Source: Setaria digitata (lineage: Eukaryota; Nematoda; Chromadorea; Rhabditida; Setariidae). From it: DNA of 64,000 bases. The translations under genes and the position numbers were made by a program. The notes under the pieces were generated by a model. That model was not told the DNA's origin, did no database searches, and worked only from the letters and a program-made list of their open reading frames with translations. The stretch lies in the NCBI GenBank assembly GCA_003640385.1, contig RCAB01000119.1:1-64000 (forward strand), in the 5' to 3' direction. Each line of letters starts with the position of its first letter. Within the stretch, counting starts at the first letter, position 1. Shown in pieces: positions 51,694 through 64,000 of this stretch.

Positions 51694-54600
51694 TTACCAA
51701 TTTAACGAACTGAAAGATAACTATTAAATTCAACAATTATCATTACATCATTGTCATTAATTTGTTGCATCCCTTCCGACTAACAATATTACATATTAAA
51801 TTCACTAATTACTATACACGGCATTTACTTGTAATTTCATTTACCCATATCGATTCAAATTTTTCTGATTGTTACTCTGTATTAGATTCAGGGGAAAATG
51901 AAAAATTGACAGCAAGAGTGAATTTTTCAATAGATGTTGATAGAATACTATCAAATTAAATGAAAAAATGAAGATAATAAATAGATTTTAGCACTGTCGA
52001 TAATTACTTTACGATGAAAAAAAAAAAAAAAAAAAAAAAATGAAACTAATTAATCGCCCACTGCAGAGGTCAAAGTACATCGATACAGTGTTTTACAAAT
52101 GCTTTAGTAGGAAAGAAGCTGCACAGCATTTTTTCTTTTTTCCTTTCCATTAATTTATTTTGATTAATCAAAATTCTAATTACCAAATTTCACTTCCTTT
52201 TGATATCACTTTCCATAGATAATTTCAGGATCGATCAATACTATCAATCGAACTGATTAAAATTCGTTCCATCAGTTAAAGAAGCAGTGTATAATTAGTG
52301 CAATAATTTCTGTCTAATAGTACTTAACATTTGCTAAATTGCTAGATACAGAATGATTACTTTCAAAGGTAAAGTCACATGGAATACGATCTCAAATGAT
52401 TAGAATGATTAAGTGATAAAGTGTGTAATATGTGTGTGTGTGTATTTTTTTTTTTTTTTTTAAGAGAGAGAGGAGAAAATATTTAGTACATAAATTATCA
52501 ACAAAGTATCAGTATCGTGAATTTAGTCCTTATTATAGTCTTGAAAATAACTCATAGGGTTAAAGTAAAATAAGAAGAAATTCTGGCTAGTATCAGAAAT
52601 TGCACTGAATGAGATATGAAAAACGCACCAAAATTTGGCATTAAATAATTTTTTAGCAAAGTTTTTATATAATATATACAAATTTTGCGGGTAAAAAGAG
52701 AAAAAAAATTATGGTGAAATTTAATAATTAGGGATAATTTGTGGAAAAAGTTCTGAAATTTGTGAAGAAAGTAGAAACAGCAGCTGATCGAATCATCCTC
52801 CTCCATATTACATCCCATTCATCACTCATACTGAAATCCTTCACCACCATCGTCACCAATGTTCAGCTCCTTCTCCCCTTCATTTGAAATCAAATAAATT
52901 TACCAATAGACACAGACAGACAGACACACACACACATACATGTAATTAATCATTATTCATCTTTTAGTGAACTGATAATAATACATCAGAAGTGGTTCTA
53001 GTAACAGAGAGAAATGCTGAACTAACTGCCTGATTGATATCGAATCGAACTAATTCAGTGATCGATGAAGATGGAAGCTGAAAGGTTATAAGAAGCTTAA
53101 TGGAAGGAAGGAACACTTCCGCGGATGATAGCAACTGATCCAGCAGCAATCACAATCATTCACTCTATCCTTTTCCACTCCTCCGTTCTCGTTATCAGTG
53201 ATATCGTTCGATATCATTCGACCTAGTTTTTTCTTCTTTTCACTACAATGAATGGTCATTCTTTTTCAAAAAAACGAGAAGCGAAAAAAGAACGAAACGA
53301 GAAAAATATCGCTCATTTTCAAAATTCTTTTTCCCACTCAACTGACCACTATTCGAACAAATGCATTGATAAAACGAATTGTTTAAGTAGTTTATCAGTA
53401 GCAGTATATAAGATGATAATAAGCTATACTAGAATCGTAAACTCTTATGTAGGTATATGTTTATTTATCATGTACAGATATGTGTCGAATAAACTGATTA
53501 GTTAATGAACTTCTGGGATGCAATTTTTGAGGAATGGTAGCTTAACACTTGCTCGAGAATAGAAAAACACGAACATCCTCTTTATCTTCTGTTTTAACTG
53601 CAACTTCAAATCTTATTTTAAATATTTCAGCAATTTTTTTTTTTTTTTTCTTTTAGAGTAGTGGTGCTATTGGGTGAGTCAAAAGTTACAGACTTTAGTT
53701 TGATGATGGTTAGAATAAACCTTCAGCAATACATTCTTTCATTCTATTTCCTAGTCCATCTATCAGATGCAGCATCGATATTTTGATTATTTAATTACTT
53801 ATCGAAAAAGATTCAATTTTTAAATTATGATAATGTTAAATGAAACAGAAGTTAAAAAATAAACCTAATCAATTTTCACTTCATTTTTGTGATCCTATTC
53901 CTGTTCATTGTTATTTAAATTGTTTTATCGTTTATTATCAATTTATCATATAATTTTATGAAAATTCAACTATATATGTATTGAGGAACTAAAATTTACA
54001 AATATATTATCTTCTTTCGCTCATTTAACTCTTTTCTACAACCGCAAGATAGAACACAGAATTTATAATGAAATTCTCTCCATCTAAATCTATTTCACCC
54101 AATTTTTTTGCCCATCTAAAATGGATTTCACGATTGTTTGTCGTTTGAATCATTTATAACAATCAGAGTTCTCCTTCCTCCTTTCTTCGAAAACTTTTAA
54201 TTTCACATGTTTTTTCAATGGTTAAAAGTTTGAACCTTTTGATTAAATTTATTTGAATCAAAGGTGTTCCCTGTAAAGTATATAAATTGTTATCAATAGC
54301 ATAATCACTGCTATCACATTATTGTAATGCTTCTTACCAGAAATATTATAACTATTTAAACAATATCGTTTTAATAATTGTAGTTAAAACTAGCTTAGAA
54401 TAATTAGAATAATTAAATATGCAATTCATCCAATCTTTTTGATCAAGTGTTTTTTCCCTTTTTTTTTTTTTATAAACTATATGAATAAAATTTCAAAACA
54501 ATAAATTACGAAATTTCAGATGTCAGTTAAAATTTATGTTGACATTTTTTTTTTTCTCTATATTATGACTACCATAATTATTTCCGCTTCTACTCCTACC

Positions 54601-57600
54601 ATCTTCAACATTATCATTTCTATCATTCATGCTACTAGTATGCTTATTTATATCACTTCTATCATAATTATCATCATTATGACTGTGGACTATATGGATC
54701 GGGAATCTTGTTGTTTCAATTGGTAGCTAGCAGTAGTAGCTGTTGCTCTTCGTTTATTTAAACTTTTCAGTTTCTTTTTTTTTTTTTTCGTTAAGTTTTT
54801 AACTTTACAAATATATTGATGTAATGAAGCGCTACTGCCTATAATATACCATCAATAAGGGAAGAAGGCTTAAACTTTTATTTTAAAATCTTTAACATCA
54901 GGTAACAGATTAGTTACAAAGGTTAGTTGAAAAGTTTTGAGCAATTCTAACCTATTTTGGCAAACATTATGATAGTAACAAGTCATTTTCAACATTTTCA
55001 TACTAATTAGTATTAAATATTTAAAAGAAAGGAAGGAAATGACTGGTGGTGAAATTAATTGTTTAATGTTTATTAAGTATAATTTTCTATCATATTCCTT
55101 ATTTATAATTATTAAAAAGATGAAATTGTTTGTCTCATCGTTTCTATACGTAATTTTTCCTCTGCTTCACGCATCGTATACTTCTGCAGCAATTTTCACG
55201 TCTCATTAATCAATTTCACAATAATTTCAATTTTGTTATTTCACTTTTTTTTTTTTTTTGTTTTAAATTTGATGAGTAAAGGAAGAAAAAATTGGGTATC
55301 AATAAAGGAACAGCTAACTATAAGATATAATAGATATTTCAGAAGTGCATTAAACTAAATTATGAAATTGGAAAATTAATTAAAAATTTTTTAAAAGAAT
55401 TCAATTATAGCGTGATTGTTAGGAAATTATAATGGTGAAAATTCTGAAAATTCCTTCGCTAGCTGCACTGCAATTAATTATCTAGATTAATGAGCCATAA
55501 AAATTAACATCATTAGCACGCCTATTTTAGCTCTTCAGTTAATGTAAGTAACAGAAAAACGAAGAAAAATTTTTTTTTTTCAATTCGAAAAACCTGGAAG
55601 CAAAAAAAAAGATGAAATTAACAGGTCAGAAAGTCATAATCCAGAAAAACAATAATCATTATCTACTCTTTCTTTTAATCACTGGCTACAAAGCATCGAA
55701 GCAGTCAAATTATTATTATTTTTTTAATTTTACGAGAATTTGATAAAAAGACTCGCAATGTTCGGATGAAATGTTCAGGATTGAAGAATAAGAGAGAGAA
55801 GGAGAGAGAAAGAGAGGGAGATAGAGAGAGAGAGAGGGAGAGGGAGAGAGAATAAAAATCAAATTAAAGAAGTCATCGAATGAAATCTTAGTATATATAT
55901 TAAGCTTCAGCTACACAACTTGGTCTACATGAGGATAGATTGATTTTTTTTTTATCAGTAAGATGAAGAAATCCAAAGGTGGAAGAATTTCCTTGCTAAT
56001 TTTACATTTTTTCTAGTTGCGTGAAATTTCCTTTAACTAATTCAATTAATAGTTTAGTTTCAGCTTATTAATTCATCTTTTCTGAATTTGCAGAAGTTGC
56101 ATTTTTTTTTTTTTTTTTTTTGATACAATCAAATTAACAGTAATATATTGATAAATAATGCATCAAAAGTTACTGATAAAGCGTGCATTATACAACAGTA
56201 ATATAGTTTGATATATTTCCATTTCAAATTGATATATCATTTCGATAGATAAGAAAGCTTGATAAAGATTGATTTAATGCACATTATGTGAAGAAATGAT
56301 ATTAATTGTTGTTTGGAATTCATATTTGTTTTCCAATTTTAATTATTTTTCAAATTTTAACAAATTCCCTCTTTATGTGTCTTTTTTTTTTTTTCAGACA
56401 ATGATGATATTTTGCTATCCACTTATTTATCCTTCAGATATTTATTGTTTAATTTTATTGTTTCAAGTATCCAATAAATCATTTTATGTAACACTTAACA
56501 CATATTTTAGCTGTAACAAAACGGAAACTGAATCAGTATTTACCAACCATTATGAAATATATTAGAATTTAGCGCATCCTAAAATAATTGCTTACTGGAA
56601 TTTATATAATTAATTAATTTTTGCGAAAGAGCCAGCTTTTTTTTTTTCGTTTTCTTCTTAATGTAATTAAACACTGAAAAATGACTAAGTTTTTCCTTTT
56701 CCAACAAATATCATTATTTAGTAATAGGAAAGTAATGAATGATTTCAAGAACTTTGTAACATGGCAAACGTCAACTGTTATTAGTGGGTGAGAAAAAAAA
56801 AATGGGTAGATGTTCGAAATTTTAAAGAATCATAATTTTAATTTAATTTAAATGTTGATTTACCAGAACATATTGGGCAAAGTGGAAAAATTTTAGCAAC
56901 TTAACAACTTCGATCCAGGAAATGGAAATTATTTTGCAAAAAAAAAAAAAAAAATGGAAGAAAAAAGTAGTAAGCATTAATCAATGCTATGTTCAGAGAG
57001 AGAGAGAGAGAGAGAGTTTAGATTAAAATATTTAAAAAAAGATTAAGTTTCCTTTCATTATACTTAATCTATTATCCGTTTTATCTGTTTTTATTTTTTT
57101 TTTTTTTTTTTCACCACTTTATCGTTCATACTAACACTTAATATTTTGCATCACAATCTAAAACTGAAGAAGTGACCTATTTAAATTTTTTTTCGTTTTG
57201 CTAAACGTAAATTTCTCTCATTGATCATTAATTTCATGTATTGCAGACAACAAACCAAACTTTAAAACACTCAAATTTAATGGAAAATTCTAAAATGCAA
57301 TATTTAAGAGAACAAAATTATAAACTTAATTACTTTTCTTATTCTAATATGAGTTTGAAATTAACAAAAATTTTTGTGTTATTTTATTATGCTTTACTAC
57401 CAATAACGTTTGTGGATATCCATGCAAATAATAAGCTTATTATTATTGCTTGACAAGGCTTTTTGCTAATTTAGAAAGTAGCTAGCATTCAATTATACCG
57501 TACAAATCCTCTGTCTTCTAATGATGCATTTTTTATTTCATACATTTAATAAAAAGTATGATAAGATGTTTGCTAATTTTGTTATCATGATATTTTCACT

Positions 57601-58620
57601 CATTCATATGTTGATCTCTCAATAAAATGATTTTGAATGATAAATTTTGATGAAAATTCTAATATTGAAAGGCTGATCGGTGAACGGTATGAATGTTAGT
57701 GAGGTAGTAGATTGTTATATAGGCCCTCCTATCACTGCAGTTAAAAATAATTGAAGGTCAAAGCTGAAGTAGGAGAAGAACATTTCGATGATTGCGAGGA
57801 CGACCTTCGGAAATATCTTCTTCTTCTTCTCGGTCTTTTTAGCAACATCATTTTTTCTTTATTTTTTTTTTTTTTTTTTTTGTTAATTGTTGTTGCCTGT
57901 ATTTCAAGGACTTACCTCCTTCAATATCTTCTGATGCTTCCTTCATCCGAGAAGAGCTTCACCTCTGTCATTTTGCTGATCACTTATCATTTATCAGATA
58001 TTTCTGTATGCATCTTTTCCTGATACATTTGAAATATTAAAATCTGACAAAGTTTATCAGTTATTTGTAGGCATAAGTATGATTTTATTATTTTTCGTAC
58101 TCTCAATAGTATCATATAATTCCACAGAAATAATATGTTCAGAATATCACTTATCAGTCCAATTGACAGCTCTTTTCATTTGTAATACAGTAACGTAATT
58201 AATTACATACATGAGATACGGAAGGACATCTTCCTTCGAGACAATATCCACTTACCTGTGATTACAAATAGCTCACCTGTTTTTTTTTTTTTTTTTTTTT
58301 GCTTCCTTTCCAATGTTTTTGTAAATAATTGGTTATGTGAGAATTATGCTAATTTTATTGAAACTATAAGAATTTAAAATAATTTAAAACCTAAAATTGA
58401 CGAAATTAATTGGTGAAAGCAAGAGTAAAGATCGTTTTAATCCTGTAAGAAATATTTCAATTAAAGAACAAAATGATAAAATGAACGAATAAATTAAGGA
58501 GTAGAACAAATTTTTTTTTTTTCGCATTAACTTTTTACGAGTACACATTTCGTCTTACAAAAAGTTTTATTAGTCATTAATATTACACCAAATGATTCAT
58601 AGAAATTTTTAAAATTTCAG
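51694..58620. other. Long gene-poor AT-rich region
   Basis: Nearly 7 kb without a supported gene. It holds T tracts, a GT microsatellite near 52430-52443, GA-rich tracts at 55790-55851 and 56994-57016, and a let-7f-like 16-mer at 57700. One frame at 57751-57835 reads like a coding exon (KVKAEVGEEHFDDCEDDLRK) and might belong to the downstream RhoGAP gene, but I could not place its splice sites. Confidence 0.45.
55790..55851. repeat. GA-rich purine tract
   Basis: About 60 bases are almost entirely GA and GGA units on the plus strand. A shorter pure GA run lies at 56994-57016. Confidence 0.85.
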
Positions 58621-60806
58621 CAATGAAATGGTTGAAAAAGTTACGAAACCAGAAGCAAAATTAACGACAACTAAAGGAAGCCATGTAAGAAATAGTATAT
58701 TTGGCCATATATCACCGCTTGTTGGACGAAACAGCAGCAACAATCGCTGTCCATCACCCAAAAATAATAATAACACGACGAAAAGTCGTTCGTCGAGGTT
58801 TGTGTTTTTAAGTTCAGACGATCAAATGAAACCTGTCATATACATCATCTAGACATGTCACCCAACTACTACATGTTAAATATGATGTCCAATTAATAAC
58901 CGCAAAATATAATGTCTAACTGATAAGCTTAAAGGATAGATTTTTAAAGAAAGAGATTTTCAAAAATAAAGCACATATGAATATGTTAAGCTCAAGTTTT
59001 ATCTGAAAAAAATTAAGCTTCATCACCATCCTTTACCCAACCTATTTTTTATTGAATTAATCATTAAAAATTATATGAAGTAAATATTTGATTTTTGCGA
59101 ATTATCATTACTTTATTTATTCTATAAGCATACCATACTTTTATCATCTCACAATTATAATATTTGTTTTTTTTTTTTGAAAGTTTAATTAAATTGGTGC
59201 TGAACTTTCATTATACCCATTTAGAAATTACATTACTGTTTTCACGGTATAATACGTCATCACGAAGTTACGTCAAAANTTTGAAAGTTTAATTAAACTG
59301 GTGCTGAACTTTCATTATACCCATTTAAAAATTACATTACTGTTTTCACGGTATAATACGTCATCACGAAGTTACGTCAAAATTTTTTTTGCATCACATT
59401 ATTTTGACTTGAAGTTCTTTTTTTTTTTTTTCATTTTTAAAAACACGAATAATTTTATTGTTCTATTATTCTCTATTCTGCGAGCCATTCTTTTCCCATT
59501 TTAATCATTAAATTTTCCAATTCAAATTCTACTGCGTTTACAAATTTAGCTGGGAATTATTGAGTAGTTAAATTTTATAAAACACTAAATTTATTGCTTT
59601 CTTTGTTTACTTTTGAAATTAAATATTTCATTGTATTTGTTGCATTATTGCGAATGGTTTAGATCATTTGCCCATTTCAGTATCAAAAAATTACTCGATC
59701 AAGATCATTTTCACTATGATAAAGTTGAATTAGGACCAATTGGTATTGCACTGATTGCTTATGAGCCCAATGCTGCAGTACCCAACGAACAACTTCAATT
59801 GAAAATTGAAAGTGCTGGCCAAAAATGGTTTTTAATTTCTTTTTTTCTTAATTTTAAAAGAAATTTTTTTTACGATGCATTTTTTAGTGTATGCCAAGTT
59901 ATGAAAATATTTTGTATAATTTTTTTTTCTTTTTCTTTTATAATTTCACTTTTTTTTCTTTTTTTTTGGAACTTTTTCTCTACTTTCCTAATCCTTTCTT
60001 TCTTCTCTTACTATTCCTTCATTAGGTTATACTTTCATCTATTTTGAAGTGAAATTATTTATGAGAGTAAAAAGAAATAAAAAGAATCGAATTTTAGGCT
60101 TATTAATCGTAGCATTGATCAGTTATGCGAATTCGATCAACAATTACATCGCTGTGTATTCGACCGTTCACAAAGTCACTTAAAGGAATTAGCAACGGAA
60201 TTGAAACAAACCGGTCCGGAAAATGGCCAAGCACACATCCTTATCTATTTGCAGCGATTATCACATATCACTGGCAATATGATGCGTTGCTATTCAGTTT
60301 TGAAGTTTTTAGAAGTTTGTTTGTTTGCTTTCTTTTTTTTTTTTAAAGAAATTATTGGCTATTTAAAACTTATTTTTTATTCATTTCAATGTACAATCAC
60401 AATTTATCATAGAACTAGATAAAAACAAATTCGAACAATAAAAAAAAAAAAAAAAATATTTGTAAAAGTTCCTCTTCCTTTCCCAGTGTCGTTTTCTTAC
60501 GATGTTATTATTCTTCATTCTGGTTTACAGTAAAGGTGTAATTTAAATTTCAATGATTTGTTGAATGGATCAGTGTAGAATTGTTTGACTAAAAAATTAG
60601 AAAAGAATGCTAAATTGATGAATTGTAAATTTCTGAAAACTTTCAGAACTACAAAGAATTACCATATATTTTAGCAATTTTAGGTTGACAGTAATGGAAA
60701 TCGTTTTCTAGCAGCTGAAGAAACCCCAATAAATACACCAGCTATTGCTAGTGCAATCGTTACCAAAGATTTTGAAGCAGAAACATGTGACCAAATTTCT
60801 CTACGG
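58621..60806 (+). CDS. rrc-1: RhoGAP of the ARHGAP32/33 (rrc-1) type, 5' part only
   Basis: Four internal exons join in phase: 58621-58797, 59681-59827, 60098-60314, 60684-60806. The first enters in phase 2, so an upstream exon probably exists unless translation starts at the ATG at 58628. The product runs through a Ser/Asn-rich start, then a PX-like region (HFHYDKVELGPI; GQKWLINRS; EFDQQLHRCVFDRSQSHL) and the lead into the SH3 domain (LEVDSNGNRFL; EETPINTPAIASA). These blocks match human ARHGAP32/33 in order. In C. elegans the homolog RRC-1 acts on Rac and Cdc42. The rest of the SH3 and the GAP domain are not in the window. A duplicated gap lies in the first intron. Confidence 0.88.
59177..59381. 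repeat. Direct duplication around a single-N gap
   Basis: Bases 59177-59278 recur at 59280-59381 with N at 59279. The copies differ by at least two substitutions (AAATTGG/AAACTGG and TTAGAAATT/TTAAAAATT), which fits two haplotypes of one locus. Confidence 0.85.
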
Positions 60807-61477
60807 GTATGTTTTTATTTCAATAATCACTAAAAAATTTTGATAATATAAGAATCGAATAATTTAATCTCGCGAAATTATATCAAACTAATGATTATCA
60901 ATTATTCAATTATACTTCCAATACGATTTAAAATTATTTTCAACTGTTACTAATTTTTCCAATGCACCTATTTTTATATAAATTGGTGATGTAAGGTGTA
61001 CATATTGAAAAAGAAATGATTCTTCTTGATAACTGTATGAAAATTTTAGAAAATAAAAAGAAAAAAAAATTGCAGAAATTTTTCTTTTAATTACTTAATT
61101 TATTTAATCATTCAAGATTCCAATTTTTTTCATTCCAAATTTTCCTCTTTATTTTTGCATGAAAAAAGCGAAATTTGAATTTTGCATAAATTACTTTTGC
61201 ATGAAAAAAGCGAAATTTTAATTTGCATAAATTATTCTTGCATCATTTTAGTCGAAACTAAGAACATAATAATATTCAAATTTTAATCACAGTTATACTT
61301 TATCGTAAGATAGAAATTAAATAGGAATCTGAAAAAATATTGATGACATTGAAAATTGATTCGCTTGAAAATGGACAAATTTAAAATTTGCATAAATCAT
61401 CTAAAAAAAAGTTTTAAATAGTCCATAATTCCATAATGGATATATATATAGTTATACAGTTATAAATCCATATATAT

Positions 61478-61514
<37 letters not shown>

Positions 61515-63788
61515 GATTGATTCAATTCTTTTAAAGGCATCAATAATCATCAAATAAAGTTTTCTATATCATTCATTTCAAGGTTATTATCAATGGGTGT
61601 AGTTCTCGTCAAATTCAATTGATGAATTGTATATGGTTTCCATCTGTCTCTCCTCCCTTCACTTCATTTCATTTCATTTCAATTCATTTCATTTCATTTC
61701 ATTTCTTTCATTGCTACCAATGTGTGTCCTCTTGTCCGCTAATAATTCACACCCTTTTATATTTTCACCGCAATTTTTGCAGTTTATTTTCTTCACCTGT
61801 TCACCCAATATCGTTTTTTACTTTTTAATTTTTTTTTTCTTTTTTACAGATTTCTAAGGCAATTCATTTCTTTTTGCTAATGACAATTTCAATTGCATAC
61901 ATGCATGAATAAGTAAATTTTTTCTTTTTTTTTTTTTTCCGCTACCTTTCCTCTACTTATTCTTTTAATTGTTGAAATTTTTTTTTCTCAAACAATAACT
62001 TATTAGTATGTTTCATTTAGCAAAAAAAAAAAGACATAATAATACTTTTTTTTCTCTTTTTTTCCTGGTTTTGAAAATAGGTTACGGGAAGGATTATGAA
62101 TTGGAAATGAAAGTGAAACTTGATTTATTGTATGTTGGAAGAATTTGGTATTTTATAATTCATATTCTACTTTTGTCCTTTTCACTGAATGAATTCCTTT
62201 TCTCCTTGTTCTTTTGTAACATTTTTGATGTGAATGCAAATATGTTTTTATTGGTTATGATGAAATTTCCATCTAATCCGTATGAATGAAAATTTAATTG
62301 AGAAAACTGAAATTAACCAAAAATTAAATTTAGTATTTTGTATTTATTAAATAATAAATTTGTTAATTAGAACATCAAATTGCACACAGTCCCTCTTTCA
62401 TTCATTCCTATGTCAATATTTGTAAATCCTTTATTTTTCTCCTCGTCCTCGTCGTCCTTCTCCGAAATTCCTTCCATTTTCTCTTCAACAATTAATATTT
62501 AACAATAACGAAAGAAAGTTTCAGAAAAACTTTTCATCTATTTTGCACATAATCGTTGGTTAGTTTTGGAAAAGTTTTAAAAATTTCAATTCATAAACAC
62601 ATTTTTATGGCTTTATTTTCATTTTATCTTCAATCAATAATTCTCATTATTAATTCAGTTTAATTTAAAGCTTTTTGCTATAACTAAGCCATCATCTTTA
62701 ATCCTTTTGCTTTAGCTTTCTCGTGCATCATTTTAAATGAAAAACAAGTTTTTAAACAAACCAATGAACTTAATTATAAAAATTAAATTAAATTGAATCC
62801 ACTTCTTTTTTTTTTTCTTTCTTTCAGGTTCTTATCCAGAAGTCATCAATCGTAATATAGAATAATAAAATCTTACTTGATATTCCTGAATCATTATTAC
62901 TACTTGCCTACCATGATGTAGAAATACTTGAAGAAATACTCCATTCATTTTAGTACTGATGCTTCATTCTAAGTTTAAAATATTCATAAAATTTCGTTTA
63001 ATTTAATGGGATAATATGTTAAAATCAGCTAATTGATGAAGTACATTAAGCAGTTTTTACAACATATTTCAGCTTCTCATATCCAGGATGGATCCATTTA
63101 TTTTGTTTCAGTCTTCTTCTTTTTTCCGTTTTTTTTTTTTTTTTTTTTTCATTAATTTTTTAACTTCAAAAGATAAAAGGAAAAAGAAAAAGACAGAGAG
63201 AGTGCAATAGCATATTCCCGAAATGCTTCCCTTCTCGCCTACTACTGACCATTGTAAATGATGTTAGACTAGACAGTTGTCAGCATTTTAGTTAGTCTGT
63301 AAAGTGTTATAACGATGAAGCTATATCGATACAATTGTTAATCAGATTAACTTTGTAATAAGGCTCATTTTTTTTTCTCACATTTAGCAAGATATTTTGG
63401 CCTTATTTATTTTTAATTTTTTTTTTAAAGATTTTTAAAACTTGTTTTGAGATGAAAAAAAAAAAAAAAAAAAAAAAGAAAAATCCATCCAACCCATATT
63501 TGAGGCGAAATAATCGATTTTCAGTTTCCAAGGTAATGATGACTTTTCCTCATCATATAGCATTCCTTCACTTGAAATACTTTTTAACCTCATATATATT
63601 CTGAAATTTTATCGCTAATTTTCATAAAATCTTACCAATGATATTGTTATCATCGTAAAATGCCTTCAATTATTATAGTGACCTAAATGATTTCATCGAT
63701 TTCGCGAGTTCTATCATTTATCAACATTTCAATCGTTACAATTTTTCCATTATATCGTTGTCAGTTTCATTATCGAATTTTTCTGTTC

Positions 63789-63827
<39 letters not shown>

Positions 63828-64000
63828 CTTATTTCTTTCTCTTTTTCTATTAAATAGTGAAATTTTATTAGGGCACTTATTAAATGGTGAAATTTCAAAT
63901 TTTTCGACAAAATATTTCACAAATCATTCAAACTATCTGATCATTATTATTCAATATGGTGCATTTTTTACATGATATCAGTACCGTAATCCGAAATTTT
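60807..64000. other. Large intron or 3' flank of the RhoGAP gene
   Basis: No continuation of the SH3 domain is visible here, so the intron after 60806 probably runs past the window. It contains a TA-rich palindromic stretch at 61440-61510, an ATTTC repeat at 61661-61709, and a 38-base T run near 63791-63828. A possible alternative last exon at 62828-62860 is described in the findings. Confidence 0.5.
61661..61709. repeat. ATTTC pentanucleotide repeat
   Basis: About nine units of CATTT/ATTTC run in tandem with one unit changed to CAATT. Confidence 0.85.

Overview
The window looks like nuclear DNA of a parasitic nematode, most likely a clade III spirurid or filarial worm. It is very AT-rich (roughly 70% or more), genes are split into many 40-250 bp exons, acceptors are of the TTTNCAG type, and several products have clear nematode orthologs. 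Nematode-style secreted Cys-rich and ShK proteins are also present. It is draft sequence: four single-N gaps occur, three of them flanked by near-identical direct copies. No rRNA, tRNA, CRISPR array or intact transposon was recognised. Gene models were assembled by hand from reading frame, splice sites and remembered family alignments, so exon edges may be off by a base or two and the first exons are the least certain part.

Layout. 1.7-4.3 kb (+): MAP kinase kinase of the MKK7/mek-1 type. 5.4-10.7 kb (-): peroxisomal ABCD half-transporter (ABCD1/pmp-4 type), convergent with the kinase. 10.7-18.3 kb: mostly AT-rich non-coding DNA with a strong palindrome and a TA tract, plus one unexplained coding-like island. 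18.3-22.8 kb (-): a 15-exon gene whose product looks like a domesticated Mutator-like (MULE) transposase, with a DGYRW-type WRKY-GCM1-like segment and a SWIM zinc motif. A GC-rich stretch separates it from a divergent gene of unknown function at 24.2-26.7 kb (+). 27.4-29.7 kb (+): mitochondrial tRNA 2-thiouridylase (TRMU). 30.3-31.7 kb (-) and 33.8-35.3 kb (+): a divergently arranged pair of paralogous secreted Cys-rich proteins. 36.8-42.4 kb (-): the splicing factor RBM39/CAPER. 43.1-45.1 kb (-): a secreted protein made of five ShK modules. 45.8-46.4 kb (-): a small protein resembling EMRE, the essential subunit of the mitochondrial calcium uniporter. 49.8-51.7 kb (-): an unrecognised type I membrane protein. 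51.7-58.6 kb: AT-rich and gene-poor. 58.6-60.8 kb (+): the 5' part (PX region and start of the SH3 domain) of a RhoGAP of the ARHGAP32/33 (rrc-1) type, which runs off the right edge.

The genes do not form one pathway. Several are housekeeping genes (stress signalling, peroxisomal lipid import, mitochondrial tRNA modification, calcium uptake, splicing), mixed with lineage-specific secreted proteins. The transposase-derived gene and the secreted paralog pair are the least conventional parts of the window.
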